DNA from: Bombardia bombarda
Taxonomy: Eukaryota > Ascomycota > Sordariomycetes > Sordariales > Lasiosphaeriaceae
Length of the DNA stretch: 64,000 bases
Assembly: GCA_030512295.1 (NCBI GenBank)
Contig: JAULSR010000002.1
Location: 6,262,001 to 6,326,000, forward strand
Direction: 5' to 3'
Shown piece after piece: positions 1 to 10,023 of this stretch. The notes beneath the pieces are model-generated. The model searched no databases and had not been told where the DNA came from. It worked only from the letters and a program-made list of their open reading frames with translations. The first letter of the stretch is position 1; each line of letters starts with the position of its first letter. The position numbers and the translations under genes were made by a program.

Positions 1-553
1 ACTGCGGCCCTTGCGAGTGAGGTTCTGCCATGACGATGCCTGGAGGAGACATGCCAGATATTGGGACGTCGGAGGATATGGACATGGAAGAGTCAAAGGT
101 TGAGCTCCCAACCAGGCTCTCTCCCCTTGGAAGGGAGGAGACGGAGAGTCGGGAGCCAGTAGTGGCCGTGTTGGAGCTCTTCTTGGACGCGCCATCTTGA
201 CTGTCGACATCATCCGCCTCTTGAGTGGATGTTTTTCCCACAGCGCCAACGGCTTCCTTGAAACGGCTGTAAAGACCGCTCAATCCTTGCTGTACCAGAT
301 CACCGGCCGTCCCTTTGCTCTCGACCACGGGTGCACTGCCTGGAGGGGCGGCAAAGTCATTGAAGGTGGTTAGAACGCCTGACTGGCTGGCAGAGGTGTG
401 GATCTTGTCGAGCGCGATGGCGAGCTGTTCTTTGTCGGCCTGGGAGGATGCAGAAACAGAGGTTAGGGAATCACGACGTGCTTGGGTATTCGCCGTCAGG
501 GACGGGTCCGTAAGCGTGGAAGCGGCGGGCTTGGTGGCGCTGGTAGTGGACAT
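1..553 (-). CDS. Unidentified protein, N-terminal part (cut by window edge)
   Basis: An open frame on the minus strand starts with ATG at 553 and runs without a stop off the left edge, giving about 184 residues. It begins MSTTSATKPAAST and is rich in Ser, Thr and Ala. A more ordered stretch around residues 42-100 includes VLTTFNDFAAPPG and LVQQGLSGLYSRFKEAVG, which looks like a short conserved helix. No catalytic domain lies in the visible part, so the disordered start probably belongs to a larger regulatory or membrane-traffic protein. I do not recognise the family. Ser/Thr-biased codons with no internal stop over 184 codons support coding, and the ATG context is plain. The gene is divergent from the orphan gene at 1454, with about 0.9 kb between them. 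Confidence 0.6.
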   Translation of the reverse strand, partial: MSTTSATKPAASTLTDPSLTANTQARRDSLTSVSASSQADKEQLAIALDKIHTSASQSGVLTTFNDFAAPPGSAPVVESKGTAGDLVQQGLSGLYSRFKEAVGAVGKTSTQEADDVDSQDGASKKSSNTATTGSRLSVSSLPRGESLVGSSTFDSSMSISSDVPISGMSPPGIVMAEPHSQGPQ

Positions 554-1453
554 GGCGCCGTAGTTTAGCCAAAGTTGAGTGAAGGATGATGTCTCGCTAG
601 CCCGGGCGGACCGAGGAAGCCAGACTCATGTGTCGGTCTCGGGCGATAGGTAGGGTTGGTGGCGTGACTGAAGGTACTTGGTAGCTGAGGAAGCATTCCT
701 GGGCTCTTTTGGCGTTCTGGCAGACGACGACGACAATGCCGCACGTAAATCAAATCGCCATTCGAGGCACCTGAGGGCGGCAGACTTGACAGGTCCGATT
801 TGGCAACAAAATGGCCTCACATGCTTGCGTTGAATGGGCTCTGCACATGTTTGGTTACCTACCTTAGGTAGTCACAGCTCAGCCTGGCCTGAGTGGATGG
901 CCGTTGTGATGGACAGCAAATGGGATGGCGTCACTGGTTACTGGACATCAGTGGTGCATGCGCATTCACAGAGAATCAAGTGTCTTTTCGCTGTAATCTC
1001 TCCCGAAAGTACTTCATATTTTGAATTAACCCCCATATCCGATTATGGTCTAGACCATCAGTTAAGTGGATCGTTCGGCATTCTAGGTTTGCCCCTCCAA
1101 AGTCCCAGTGTTACGTAAGGCTCTCGCTCCTTTCTCGTAACGACACGTGAGTTCGCGTCTAACCAAGCACCCTTGTATGGCCCTACCACGAACGGCAAGC
1201 GCGCCGATCAAGTCATACATAGCAGCAAAAGTGGATGGAAGCATCAAAGATCTCGTCAACGTTCATATAATCATTTAGTTCTGATGAGATTGCGGGCGAG
1301 CTTCACATAGGCGCTACACATTGTCCAGTCGACGACTTCACTCGCACATCCTCACATCCACACAACATATCCAGATCAGGTCCCACCCACATGGATTCTG
1401 GACTTGCTTCTGTCTAGATCCCGAGGACTCACCTGTGCTGATACGGTCCCAGT
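554..1453. promoter_or_regulatory. Divergent intergenic region
   Basis: About 900 bp separates two divergently transcribed genes. It contains short ACCTACCTTAGGTAG-type motifs near 858-872. No gene, RNA or repeat is recognisable. Confidence 0.4.
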
Positions 1454-3799
1454 ATGATAAGTTCCAAACCTGTGTGGGTTCCCGGAAGAGGCAAGATCTC
1501 GCACCGCCTTGTTCAAGTCCCGAAAGATCAACAGATACTTTTTGGACGCGACGATGTCTGGGACCTTACCGACTTTCCCATTCTGCCCGCTGAAGTCCTG
1601 CAGGGCTTGAAAGAATTCTACAGTCGATCGGTCAAAGCGCCACGGTCCGTTTCCCCAGACCACACTGCCCAGGATCAAAATCACACAGAGAAAGCACCGC
1701 GAAGAGAGCCTCGCCAAAGAACTGATACGCACGGTATTCCAAATGACCAAAGGATACTACTCGGCAGTGACGATGCCTGGGAATCTACCGGACTTCCTAA
1801 CTTGCCCCCTCAAGTCTTACAAGGCTTGAGAGAATTCCATAGCCAAGCATTTAAAGCACCGCAGTCCAATTCCCCAAACCACACTGCCCGTTTTCAAGAC
1901 CGTACGGAGAAAACACCGCCCAGAGAGCCTAACCCGAGTGCTGCCACCCAAGACATTCCATGGACGCCTTCTCCAGAACATCATTTTCGAAAACCGGTGC
2001 CTAAAGATAGATCAGGCAGAGATAGGTCGGATGCAGAAGCGCCGTCGCCACGGCAGCCATCGCCACTGCAGCCTTCATCATCACGGTGGCCTTCATCACG
2101 GTGGCCTTCACCACCGCTGCCTTCGCCACGCCAGCCTTCGCCTAGACATCAAGCCAAACGACCGGCGTTGAAACCCGTATCTGCGCCCTTGAAGCCTGCA
2201 TTCCCGCCGACAAGCAGTCTCGCTTCGGAGCCAGAGCTGCCGGTAGAGCTTCCGCAGCCGATCACCGATATTCCCAAGCCAATAAACATTGCGGCTGTAC
2301 CGGTTCTCTCTGAGCCAACACCCCCATCAGCTCAAATCATTCCATGTACACAGGCAGATCGAGCCAGTCATGCAGGGCCACCTGAGCCTAAGCGACGCCG
2401 GCTTATGAAGCCTATCGCCCCAGGGTTCAGCAATCCTTCGAATTCTAGTGGTGCCCCGACATCCACGGCCGCAAATCCGCTACCACTTAGCGCCAGTGTG
2501 CTAAAAAGGACAAGCCACCTTCAGTCGAGCGGTTCGGAAAGACTCCCCCCAAACGGGCCCCCGTCTCAAGCCCCATTCGTTGCCTTTCAAGTCGCATATC
2601 CAGATTATGAAGGAAGTCTGAAAGATTACCTTAGGGGTGTAATCAGCTTACTAGGCCTTCGAAAGAATAGATCTTTGCAGGAGTATGCTTACGACGACTA
2701 TGTCCATGTGTTCTGTCGAGAGTATACGGACTATATTCGCGTGACGCTCGACATGGATGAGCAACCTCTAAACGCAGTCAAGTACTACCACGAATACAGG
2801 TCAAAGCCGTTACACACCAAGGGCATTTTGAACAAAACGAACCTAGACGATATTCTTGATAAATACCCGGACCAGGTTGATGCTATTTACCGAACTCTCG
2901 AGAAACCAAAGGAAGTTGACAGCACATCGTCGCGCCAGCATACGCCTGCGGTGGTCCTCCATCAAAAAACGCCGCAAACTCCACAGGTGTGTTTGTCTAT
3001 GGATCCAAAACCCGTCATGAGTGCCAGTAGCCTGTCTCCGGATGTCGTAAGCAGATTCGGTGTATCACAGCCCTCAAGATTGGTTCAACAAAGTACCGCA
3101 CATGCAATGAATACGTCCACTCCCTTCAGATCCGACGTACTTCATCAGTCAGCTCCGGAAAGAATACCATCAGCTACCGCCACAAGACGTACACCATCAC
3201 CGATGGCTCCTTCACCAGTAAGGTGGAGCGAAGACCAGTCGTCAAATATGGTACAACCGGAGATGCCTGAGAAACCCAGTAGATATAGCCCTTCAAGCCT
3301 GGGCCATGTCACCACAAGAGGGACATCATCGCCGATGGCTCCTTCACCAGTAAGGTGGAGCGAAGACCCGTTGTCAAATATGGCACAACCGGATATGCTT
3401 GAAAGTACCAGAAGATACAGTCCATCAAACCTGAGCCATATCACCACAAGGCATACATCATCACTGATGGCTCCTCCACCAGCAAGACGGAGCGAAGACC
3501 CATCGTCGAATATTGTACAACCTGAGATGTCTGAGCAAACCAGAAGATATGGTTCATCAAGCCTGGGCAATATTCATTATCCAAATCCCACAGCGACTAT
3601 GTTCGGCGGCACACAGCAAAGCAATCCTGAGAGCATAGCCGAGCCAACCAGGCCACCAAATCGGGCCAAGAAGCGAATTCCTGGACTGCGGGACTCGGCT
3701 GAGCAACCAGAAAGCCGTGAGCATCGGGATAAGCGCTGGAAGAAGTTCCTCACCAAGAATCTGTCAAATTCCATGCCAAACAGTTCAGCACAGAAGTGA
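1454..3799 (+). CDS. Repeat-rich orphan protein with a compact middle domain
   Basis: A single uninterrupted frame encodes 781 residues. I do not recognise the family. Residues 22-94 and 95-167 are two back-to-back copies of a 73-residue unit built around DDVWDLT/DDAWEST and LPxxVLQGLxEF. Residues of about 195-240 are a Pro/Ser-rich linker. A compact, probably folded domain spans about 376-485 and is rich in Tyr and acidic residues (FQVAYPDYEGSLKDYLRG, YDDYVHVFCREYTDYI, YHEYRSKPLHTKGILN). Residues of about 578-709 hold three copies of a 44-residue unit containing MAPSPVRWSED. The C-terminus is basic (RDKRWKKFLTKN). No signal peptide or membrane segment is seen. Basic patches such as EPKRRRL hint at nuclear location, but this is inference. 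An upstream non-coding exon or a further 5' exon is possible. Confidence 0.75.
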   Translation: MISSKPVWVPGRGKISHRLVQVPKDQQILFGRDDVWDLTDFPILPAEVLQGLKEFYSRSVKAPRSVSPDHTAQDQNHTEKAPRREPRQRTDTHGIPNDQRILLGSDDAWESTGLPNLPPQVLQGLREFHSQAFKAPQSNSPNHTARFQDRTEKTPPREPNPSAATQDIPWTPSPEHHFRKPVPKDRSGRDRSDAEAPSPRQPSPLQPSSSRWPSSRWPSPPLPSPRQPSPRHQAKRPALKPVSAPLKPAFPPTSSLASEPELPVELPQPITDIPKPINIAAVPVLSEPTPPSAQIIPCTQADRASHAGPPEPKRRRLMKPIAPGFSNPSNSSGAPTSTAANPLPLSASVLKRTSHLQSSGSERLPPNGPPSQAPFVAFQVAYPDYEGSLKDYLRGVISLLGLRKNRSLQEYAYDDYVHVFCREYTDYIRVTLDMDEQPLNAVKYYHEYRSKPLHTKGILNKTNLDDILDKYPDQVDAIYRTLEKPKEVDSTSSRQHTPAVVLHQKTPQTPQVCLSMDPKPVMSASSLSPDVVSRFGVSQPSRLVQQSTAHAMNTSTPFRSDVLHQSAPERIPSATATRRTPSPMAPSPVRWSEDQSSNMVQPEMPEKPSRYSPSSLGHVTTRGTSSPMAPSPVRWSEDPLSNMAQPDMLESTRRYSPSNLSHITTRHTSSLMAPPPARRSEDPSSNIVQPEMSEQTRRYGSSSLGNIHYPNPTATMFGGTQQSNPESIAEPTRPPNRAKKRIPGLRDSAEQPESREHRDKRWKKFLTKNLSNSMPNSSAQK
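1517..1954 (+). repeat. In-frame tandem duplication (2 x 219 bp)
   Basis: Two diverged direct copies of a 219-bp coding unit lie at 1517-1735 and 1736-1954. Each encodes 73 residues with matching DDxW, LPxxVLQGL, SPxHTA and TEKxPxREP positions. They are aligned without gaps, which suggests an old exon-internal duplication kept under selection. Confidence 0.75.
3186..3580 (+). repeat. In-frame tandem repeat (3 x 132 bp)
   Basis: Three copies of a 132-bp unit encode 44 residues each. The block CGATGGCTCC recurs at 3201, 3333 and 3465 (as TGATGGCTCC), exactly 132 bp apart. Copies 1 and 2 are closest to each other and copy 3 is more diverged. Confidence 0.85.
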
Positions 3800-4021
3800 T
3801 GACGGAGCGCAGGAGAGCAACTGTTTTAAAACAAGATTTGGCACCCAGTCATGTCGTTGATACCGTGAATGAAATGCTTATGTTTCAGTCTCGCACGTCA
3901 CCTCCGATGCAGTAATGGTCAGTTCAGGTCGCTCGTAGGAGGAGGCTACCAAGCTTTTAAATTAAATTTAATGCGTTTCATGCTTGAATTGTGAGGTGGT
4001 TCAGTTTTGGGGTGCAAACTG

Positions 4022-4579
4022 TCAAGCTGCCGCCTCCTTGGCACGTGTCCGCTCCTCCTCCTCCTTGGGCGTCAGAGTGAGCAGCTGCAAGGCATGTATG
4101 CCGCCCTCTCGTTTCATGTCTTCCTTCAGCAGCCCGTTGATGAAGCGGTGTCGTGCAAGCTTCTTTGCGTACTCTGGACTCTCGAAGGCGTCGGATACGA
4201 GGACGACGCGGAAATGTGTCTCGCCCGATGTGCTGTCCTCCATGGCCTTGTGGTGGGCGTGTAGATGCGAGTCATTGTGAATCTCCAGCTTGGAAACTGT
4301 GGCATCTCTTTTCTTCAATTCGGCGGTGATCTAGGCAGATTGCAATAGGCTGGGTAAGCCTCCTCTCCTCTTCTCCAAGTAAGTAACCAGCTGACTGGCT
4401 GGCAATCAGGCTTACGCTGGACTGTATCCTGTATGGGTGTACATGACACCGAAGGGGGGTTGTGAAGCAACAGTATGCCCCTCTGTAATTGGATCCAATA
4501 CATGTAATAACATGTAGCATTTTTACATTACCTTTTCTCTAATTGTGTCCTCGACGGGGGTCCGTGACGACGACGCCAT
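4022..4579 (-). CDS. BolA-like protein
   Basis: Two exons, 4579-4532 and 4330-4022, join in phase 0 across a 201-nt intron (donor GTAATG, acceptor CCTAG) and give 118 residues. The joined start is MASSSRTPVEDTIREKITAELKK. The body has the BolA fold signature: SKLEIHNDSHLHAHHKAM, then THFRVVLVSDAFE, then the RHRFINGLLKED motif with its invariant His. BolA proteins partner with monothiol glutaredoxins through shared [2Fe-2S] clusters; the fungal mitochondrial members (Bol1/Bol3 type) help deliver Fe-S clusters to proteins such as lipoyl synthase. No clear presequence is visible, so compartment is unsettled. The gene is head-to-head with the ACSF3-type gene at 5378, with about 800 bp between. 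Confidence 0.92.
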
Positions 4580-5377
4580 GGTGGAAAGCGGCCGGGTGAT
4601 GGTGGTGGCTCTCACGAGACCGAACGCGGCTCGGCGCAACATAAGATGAGCCCTTCAGGTTCAGGTGCTGCGACGTGGAAATTCCGACTGAGCGTGTGTG
4701 TATAAATAAACGGAGCAAAGCGGTCGGGGAAAAGAGAGAGAGAGAGGGTGTGTAATCGTGTGCCGTGTCGTGTGTGTCGTTCGAAGGCTGGATGACGCCG
4801 GCTGGAAAATGGAATGAGATTGAAGAGTCGAGAACATCAAGCAAAAGTCCAGGTAGCCAATGGGACAATGGGGGAGGTCCCGTGCTGCCCCCCTGCGCGG
4901 GCCTTGCGGCAGCGGGAGGACCACTAACGATCAACAGATGCAGGGGCCTAAAGTAATGGGCCCGAAGACCAGGTGGTGGCGTTACGCCGGTCTTTTCATC
5001 GCGTTACATCAGCACTGATTACAGAGGGGCTGATAGCGTATTTACCAAGCTGGAGTTCCCCACGCGGGCTCCACCTGCAGACCGTGCAGGCAGGTGCAGG
5101 TGCAAGCTGCAAGCAGCTATGGGTCTGATTCAGTGACGGCAGCTCCCCCACAATTTCACCAAACCAATGCCCAAATTTGTCGAATCGCACATCCCATTCG
5201 GACAAAGAAGTAGGATGCGCCGGACTCGGCATCAGAAACCCCCTGTATTCTAATAGTCTATTCCAAGGCAATAATACCCCCCTTTACTTAGCACGCGTCG
5301 TATTCCGTGCCCGGGCTGGCCTCCGTCGGTCGTCTTAAAGCCGCCGACCTTCCCCCCCAAAGCCAAAGCCAAACCCG
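4580..5377. promoter_or_regulatory. Divergent promoter of BolA and ACSF3-type genes
   Basis: A 798-bp intergenic region is shared by two divergent genes. It contains TATAAATAAA at 4701-4710 and a GA-rich run at about 4733-4747. No other gene is supported. Confidence 0.5.
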
Positions 5378-7450
5378 ATGTCTCTTGCCTCTACTATCAT
5401 CGGCAGGAGTAGTCGTTGCTGTTGTGTTTCCGCTGCTTCCCGGCTGCCGCCGCTCTCGTTGCTGTCCTTGTCGTCGCCCACAACTTCCTTCTTCACCTCG
5501 GCCCGTCGTTGCGTCATGTCGTCGTCGGGCGGCCGAAGAATGGCCTCGACTCTGCCGCGGCTGCCCGTCTTTGAGGCAATCGCCCGCCATGACCCGAACT
5601 CGACCGTTGTCGTTCACTCCAACAGCGGCAGGAGGTTCAAGTACGGCGAGTTGCTGGGAGACGTCTGCCGGACGAGGAATCGCCTGTACGAGACGGCAGG
5701 GAGGGACGATATCGATGGCGAGCGCATTGCTTTTCTGGTAGAGAACAGCTACGACTATGTAGGTAAGCCGATCGGTCATGCAGACACACAAAAACAAACA
5801 GATAGACATGTTACTCTCTTCTTCTCCAAAGCTGACAGCCATGCCCGTCAAAAGTGACTCTGTTGGCCACCCTCGCAGCAAGGTCCATCGCCGTGCCCCT
5901 GTCTCCAGCCTTCCCCGCCCCGGAACTGCAGTACATCATGAATCATAGCGAGGCCCTGATGCTGCTGTCCTCGGCCAAATTCGCCCCCAAGGCTCAAGAC
6001 GTCTTGAAGACCGAGCTGGACATTGAGCCGTCCTATCTGCAGTTGACCAAGTTCCAAGGTGGCGGCTCCCATGAGAAGGTCACCCTGGAGAAGACGTTCA
6101 ACCCTGGATCTGCCGGGTTGATGCTCTATACATCTGGGACAACAAATAGACCGGTAAGATCCAAGTCTCATTCTACCATAGCATTACTATCGGCTAAACT
6201 GATCCCTCGAACAGAAAGGGGTACTCCTGCCGCAATCCGTCTTGACAGCCCAGGCACGCTCCCTAATCCAAGCATGGGAATACTCTCCCTCTGACCACCT
6301 CCTCCACGTCCTGCCTCTGCACCACATCCACGGCACTATCAACGCCATCTTCACCCCGCTCTTCTCCGGCAGCTCGATCGAGTTCCTCTTCCCCTTCAAC
6401 GCAGACGCCGTCTGGAAGCGGCTCGCCGCCCCATTCCTGACCCCCGACCAGACCCCCGACCCAGATTCCCAATCACCCTTCACCCAACGAGAAAAGGTCA
6501 CCTTCTTCACCGTCGTCCCCACCGTCTACTCCCGGCTCCTATCCACCCACAAGTCCCTCCCCGTCGACATCCAAAGCGCAGCCCGCACCGCCATCAGCCC
6601 GGCAAACCTGCGCCTCGCCATCTCGGGCTCCGCCGCCCTGCCCACGCCCATCAAGCGCGCCTGGGCCGAGCTCAGCGGCGGCAACGTCCTCCTCGAGCGC
6701 TTCGGCATGACCGAGGTCGGCATGGCGCTCAGCTGCGGCCTCGACGTGGCCGACCGCGTCGACGGCTCCGTCGGCTGGCCGCTCCCCGGCGTCGAGGCCC
6801 GCCTCGTCGACGTCGACACCCACCAGGTCATCGAGAAGGGCCACGGGCGCGACGCCGACGGCCGCGAGCGCGTCGGCGAGATCCAGCTGCGCGGCCCCTC
6901 CATCTTCGCCGAGTACTGGCGCAACCCCGAGGCGACCGCCCGCGAGTTTGTCGACGCCAAGGACGCCGACGCCCGCGGCCAGTGGTTCAAGACGGGCGAC
7001 GTGGCGGTCCGGCGCCCGGTGGAGACGGCGGGCAAGAGCTCCGCGCCGAGCCAGAAGGACTGGGCGCGCGGGGATATGTACTTTATCCTGGGCCGGCGCA
7101 GTGCTGATATCATCAAGAGCGGCGGCGAGAAGGTGTCGGCGCTCGAGGTGGAGCGCGAGATGCTCGCGCTGCCGCAGGTGGCCGAGGTGGCGGTCCTGGC
7201 TGTGCCGTCGGGCAAGTGGGGCCAAAAGGTCGGCGCCGTGGTTATTCTGGATAAGGAGCACCTCCCCGAGAGCGGCCGATGGACGCCCCTTGATATGAGG
7301 AGGGCGCTGAAGGATAGCTTGGCCAACTACAAGATCCCGCAGGTGCTCAAGATTGTGGACCACATCCCGAGGAATGCCATGGGCAAGATCAACAAGAAGC
7401 AGCTGGTCAAGGACATTTTCCAGGATGAGTTCAGTGGTGATGAGATGTAG
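5378..7450 (+). CDS. ACSF3-type acyl-CoA (malonyl-CoA) synthetase, mitochondrial
   Basis: Three exons, 5378-5762, 5855-6153 and 6215-7450, give 639 residues with all phases closing. The first 45 residues are rich in Ser, Arg and Leu and lack acids (up to FFTSARRCVMSSS), as expected for a mitochondrial presequence. The adenylating-enzyme motifs are in order: YTSGTTNRPKGV (about 220-231, the second junction falls inside it), LPLHHIHGT, ERFGMTEVG (about 388-396), GRRSADIIKSGGEKVSALEVE (about 521-541) and RNAMGKINKKQL (about 613-625) with the catalytic Lys. The HHIHGT form and overall length fit the ACSF3/AAE13 group, which activates malonate to malonyl-CoA for mitochondrial fatty-acid synthesis. 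Substrate is inferred from family only. A shorter start at the Met coded at 5516 would remove the presequence. Confidence 0.92.
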
Positions 7451-8617
7451 ATTGGGTGGTAGCAAGGTATGAAGTTTGGACTGCTAGACAAGGGGCCGGT
7501 CGATACACAAAAGAAAGATAGAAACGGGAATGGGGAGGATAGATGAGAAAACTTCAGCCTCGCTCTTTCTTGGGTGGGGACGGGGCCGTGTATTTAGTGT
7601 ACGCATGGTGGCTTTTTCCTTTTCGTCCTACTTTTGCAGCATTGTAATATTTTTCACGGGTTTCTCCTGCTAGATGTTTAGACAAATTGGATAGTTGGCG
7701 TGGTTGTGCCAGCCCCTTTTGCTTGTTCTGGGGGTTTTGCCATTCAACGTTTTTCTTCATTCTTTTGCCAATGTGTTGTCCCCTCAAGGGGAAAAAGCGG
7801 TATAACTCCTGTCATAAATATGAAGTCAAGTATCAAGGGAAGGGACATTAATAAATTCGACTGTAAAGGCCCAACTCCAAGAATTGTCACAGATGTTCGG
7901 CTGTGTAGTACAGTGGTCTGTACATCCGATCAGGTAAGGTAGGTGGTAACAGGCGCCTGCTATGTATACGACTCTGAGGCCGTGCCTGCTAAGCCTGGCT
8001 CGGAGGGTCCCAGTTCGATTACAGGCTCAGTCGAACATTATTGTTACCGCGTCATTGGATGTATGCATCTCAGTAGAGGAAATGTCATGGGGACCGCATA
8101 TGTCTGTGGATGCAGGTAATATGTGAACACGACTTTTTTCCTTCACTAATAGTACTTTTAATCTTCGTACACCTACTTATGAAAAGTTTATCGGATTCGA
8201 TGTATCCATCCCACCTAACCTGTACAGTTGTTTTATCAAATGTTGTCGAAGATTGCTGCGCCCTTGTTTACCTAATGTTATCGAATACACTTGGACAAGC
8301 ATACTTACTTCCTAACCTCATACCAAATTCGTTATATAATAGGTTTGTTCTATCCCAATAATAGACAGCAATCAGTGGCTATCCAACAAAGCCGTTAACC
8401 AGAGGTTACTATGGCAACCGCAAACCCTCTCCCCTTTACCCCCTGTATCCCCCTTATGAAGAAGCCTTCCACCAAATAAACGCCAATATTTAACCCTGTA
8501 TACATATTATACCAAAAACCGATAACTCAAAATCGAAGGACGTATTGAAACCTTGAAACCTCGAAGCAGGTAGCCTCCCTTTGCTATAAACAAACAGCCC
8601 GTGGGCAGGTCAATCGA
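7451..8617. other. Intergenic, with an AT-rich TpA-rich stretch
   Basis: The region lies between the ends of two convergent genes. The first 350 bp is a plausible 3' UTR and spacer. A tRNA-like relic lies at about 7899-8030 (listed separately). From about 8105 to 8520 the DNA is AT-rich and full of TpA, with several stops in all frames, resembling sequence decayed by RIP (C-to-T mutation). No intact gene is supported. Confidence 0.4.
7899..8030 (+). pseudogene. Possible tRNA-like relic
   Basis: TAGTACAGTGG at 7906-7916 fits a pol III A-box, and GTTCGATTA at 8013-8021 is one base away from a B-box. Between them TCCGA (7925-7929) and TCGGA (8000-8004) can pair like an anticodon stem around a long insert. 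The acceptor and T-stems do not pair properly, so this is at most a decayed tRNA or a tRNA-derived element. Confidence 0.25.
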
Positions 8618-10023
8618 TCAGTACATATCCTCTTCCTCTGGCGCCTTTTTCCTCCGCAGGCTGCCAAAACGACGCTTCAATGTCTGCGCAATGTTCTTTC
8701 CCGTCGAGTGGCTGCGCTGAACGCCCTGTTGGTTGCCAGTGCTATAGTGGTCCGAGAAGGGGTTCGACTCAGGCAGCGGGTACGCAGAAGAGCCCTCCAT
8801 AGCATTGCTGACGCTACGCTGGCGCACGCTCGTACCATTCTCTTTGCCCCGTCCGCGTCCGCCGGTACTGGTCGAAGGCTGCCGCATCTCGTAGGACGTG
8901 ATACCATTGGCACTGCTCGAGGGAGCGTGCTTCCTCATGCGTGCCTTTTGCTCCCGATGATCCCGCTCGATGGTAAAGGAGGGCTCTCCCTTGCCCTTGT
9001 AGTCGTCGTCTCGGTAGGGCTGTGTCAATCGTACCTCGCTCAGCTTAAGATCTAATCAATTAGAGTGCGATTTGCGCTGGCAAATGAACTCACTACATGG
9101 TCCCATCGTTTGTATGCGCCGCCTCCGGCATCTCGTTCTCTCATCATGTCTGCCCCCTCTTGATACTCCATAGGACGGCCGCTCATATCCAGCATGCCTG
9201 GAGGAATGACTGCGGTGCCCTGCAGGGGCACATGTTTGGAAAGCGAGTCTTTGAGATACTCGGCCGGGGTGGCTTTCAAAGCCTCCATATTGGTGCTTTT
9301 GACAGCTTCGACTGGCGAGTACTTCTTATCTGTGTTGCGGGACTGCATGGTTGCGTCAAATGGACCTTCATGATGGTATGCCGTCTCGGGAACGGGGCCC
9401 GAGTGGTCCAGCGCGTCGATGACGTCGCTGGGTTGCTTGTGATGGCGGGTGTGCAGATAGGGGGCACGGTCTGCGGCTCTGCGTTCACGCTGGATCATTG
9501 CGAGAGGTCGGTGTGACATGTCACCTGGATAGCGCTCGCGAAGAGATGCTGAGCGGCGAATGCCGCCGCCTTCTTGAGCCATTATTTCTTGAGAATATGT
9601 TACGGGAGGTTGATGAGACCGGTCACCAGGGTAGCGTTCAGCCAGAGAAGTAGTACGGCGAGTACCCTTGTCTTCTGTGGTACCAACGGGGTTCTTGGGA
9701 AGACGGGATGAGACGACGCTGCTGGACCTCGTCAAGATGGTGCCTTGGTTCCAGCGAGTGATTGGCGGATACTTGGGTCGAAGGGGAGAATGCGGGCGAG
9801 GTTTTGTGCTGAAACTGTTGCTTTCGAGCAGGATTCGGCGTAGGCGAGCCTGATCCTCGACGGTGTCAGATGAAGATGTACGCGAATGTCGTTTTCGAAC
9901 AAAGGGAGAGCCTGTCGTGGGAAGGCTTTTGGAAACTGCTGATGATGCAAGTGATTTGATGCGAGTTGCACAAACTTGACTCGGTTCTAGGTCGTGAAGG
10001 GGTCCGAGAATGTAATTGGCAGC
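8618..10023 (-). CDS. pal1: Pal1-family cell morphology protein (5' exon unresolved)
   Basis: Two certain coding exons, 10023-9094 and 9043-8618, join in phase 0 (donor GTGAGT, acceptor CTTAAG) and give at least 451 residues. The Pal1 domain is clear: AANYILGPLHDLEPS at the start of the visible part, then TPAEYLKDSLSKHVPLQGT, PPGMLDMSGRPMEYQEG, GGAYKRW and YKGKGEPSF. Pal1 proteins sit at the cortex and growing tips and take part in polar growth and endocytic or eisosome-linked sites. Two repeats of SLxERYPGD-type sequence lie in the middle, and the C-terminus is basic (LKRRFGSLRRKK). No Met occurs before EIMAQE in the frame, and an acceptor (CAATAG) precedes 10023, so a short upstream exon carrying the ATG must exist but could not be placed. 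Confidence 0.85.

Noticed and set aside
6526..7465. Two long minus-strand frames (266 and 308 codons)
   Set aside because: Both are antisense to the conserved ACSF3-type exon 3; composition reflects codon bias of the real gene.
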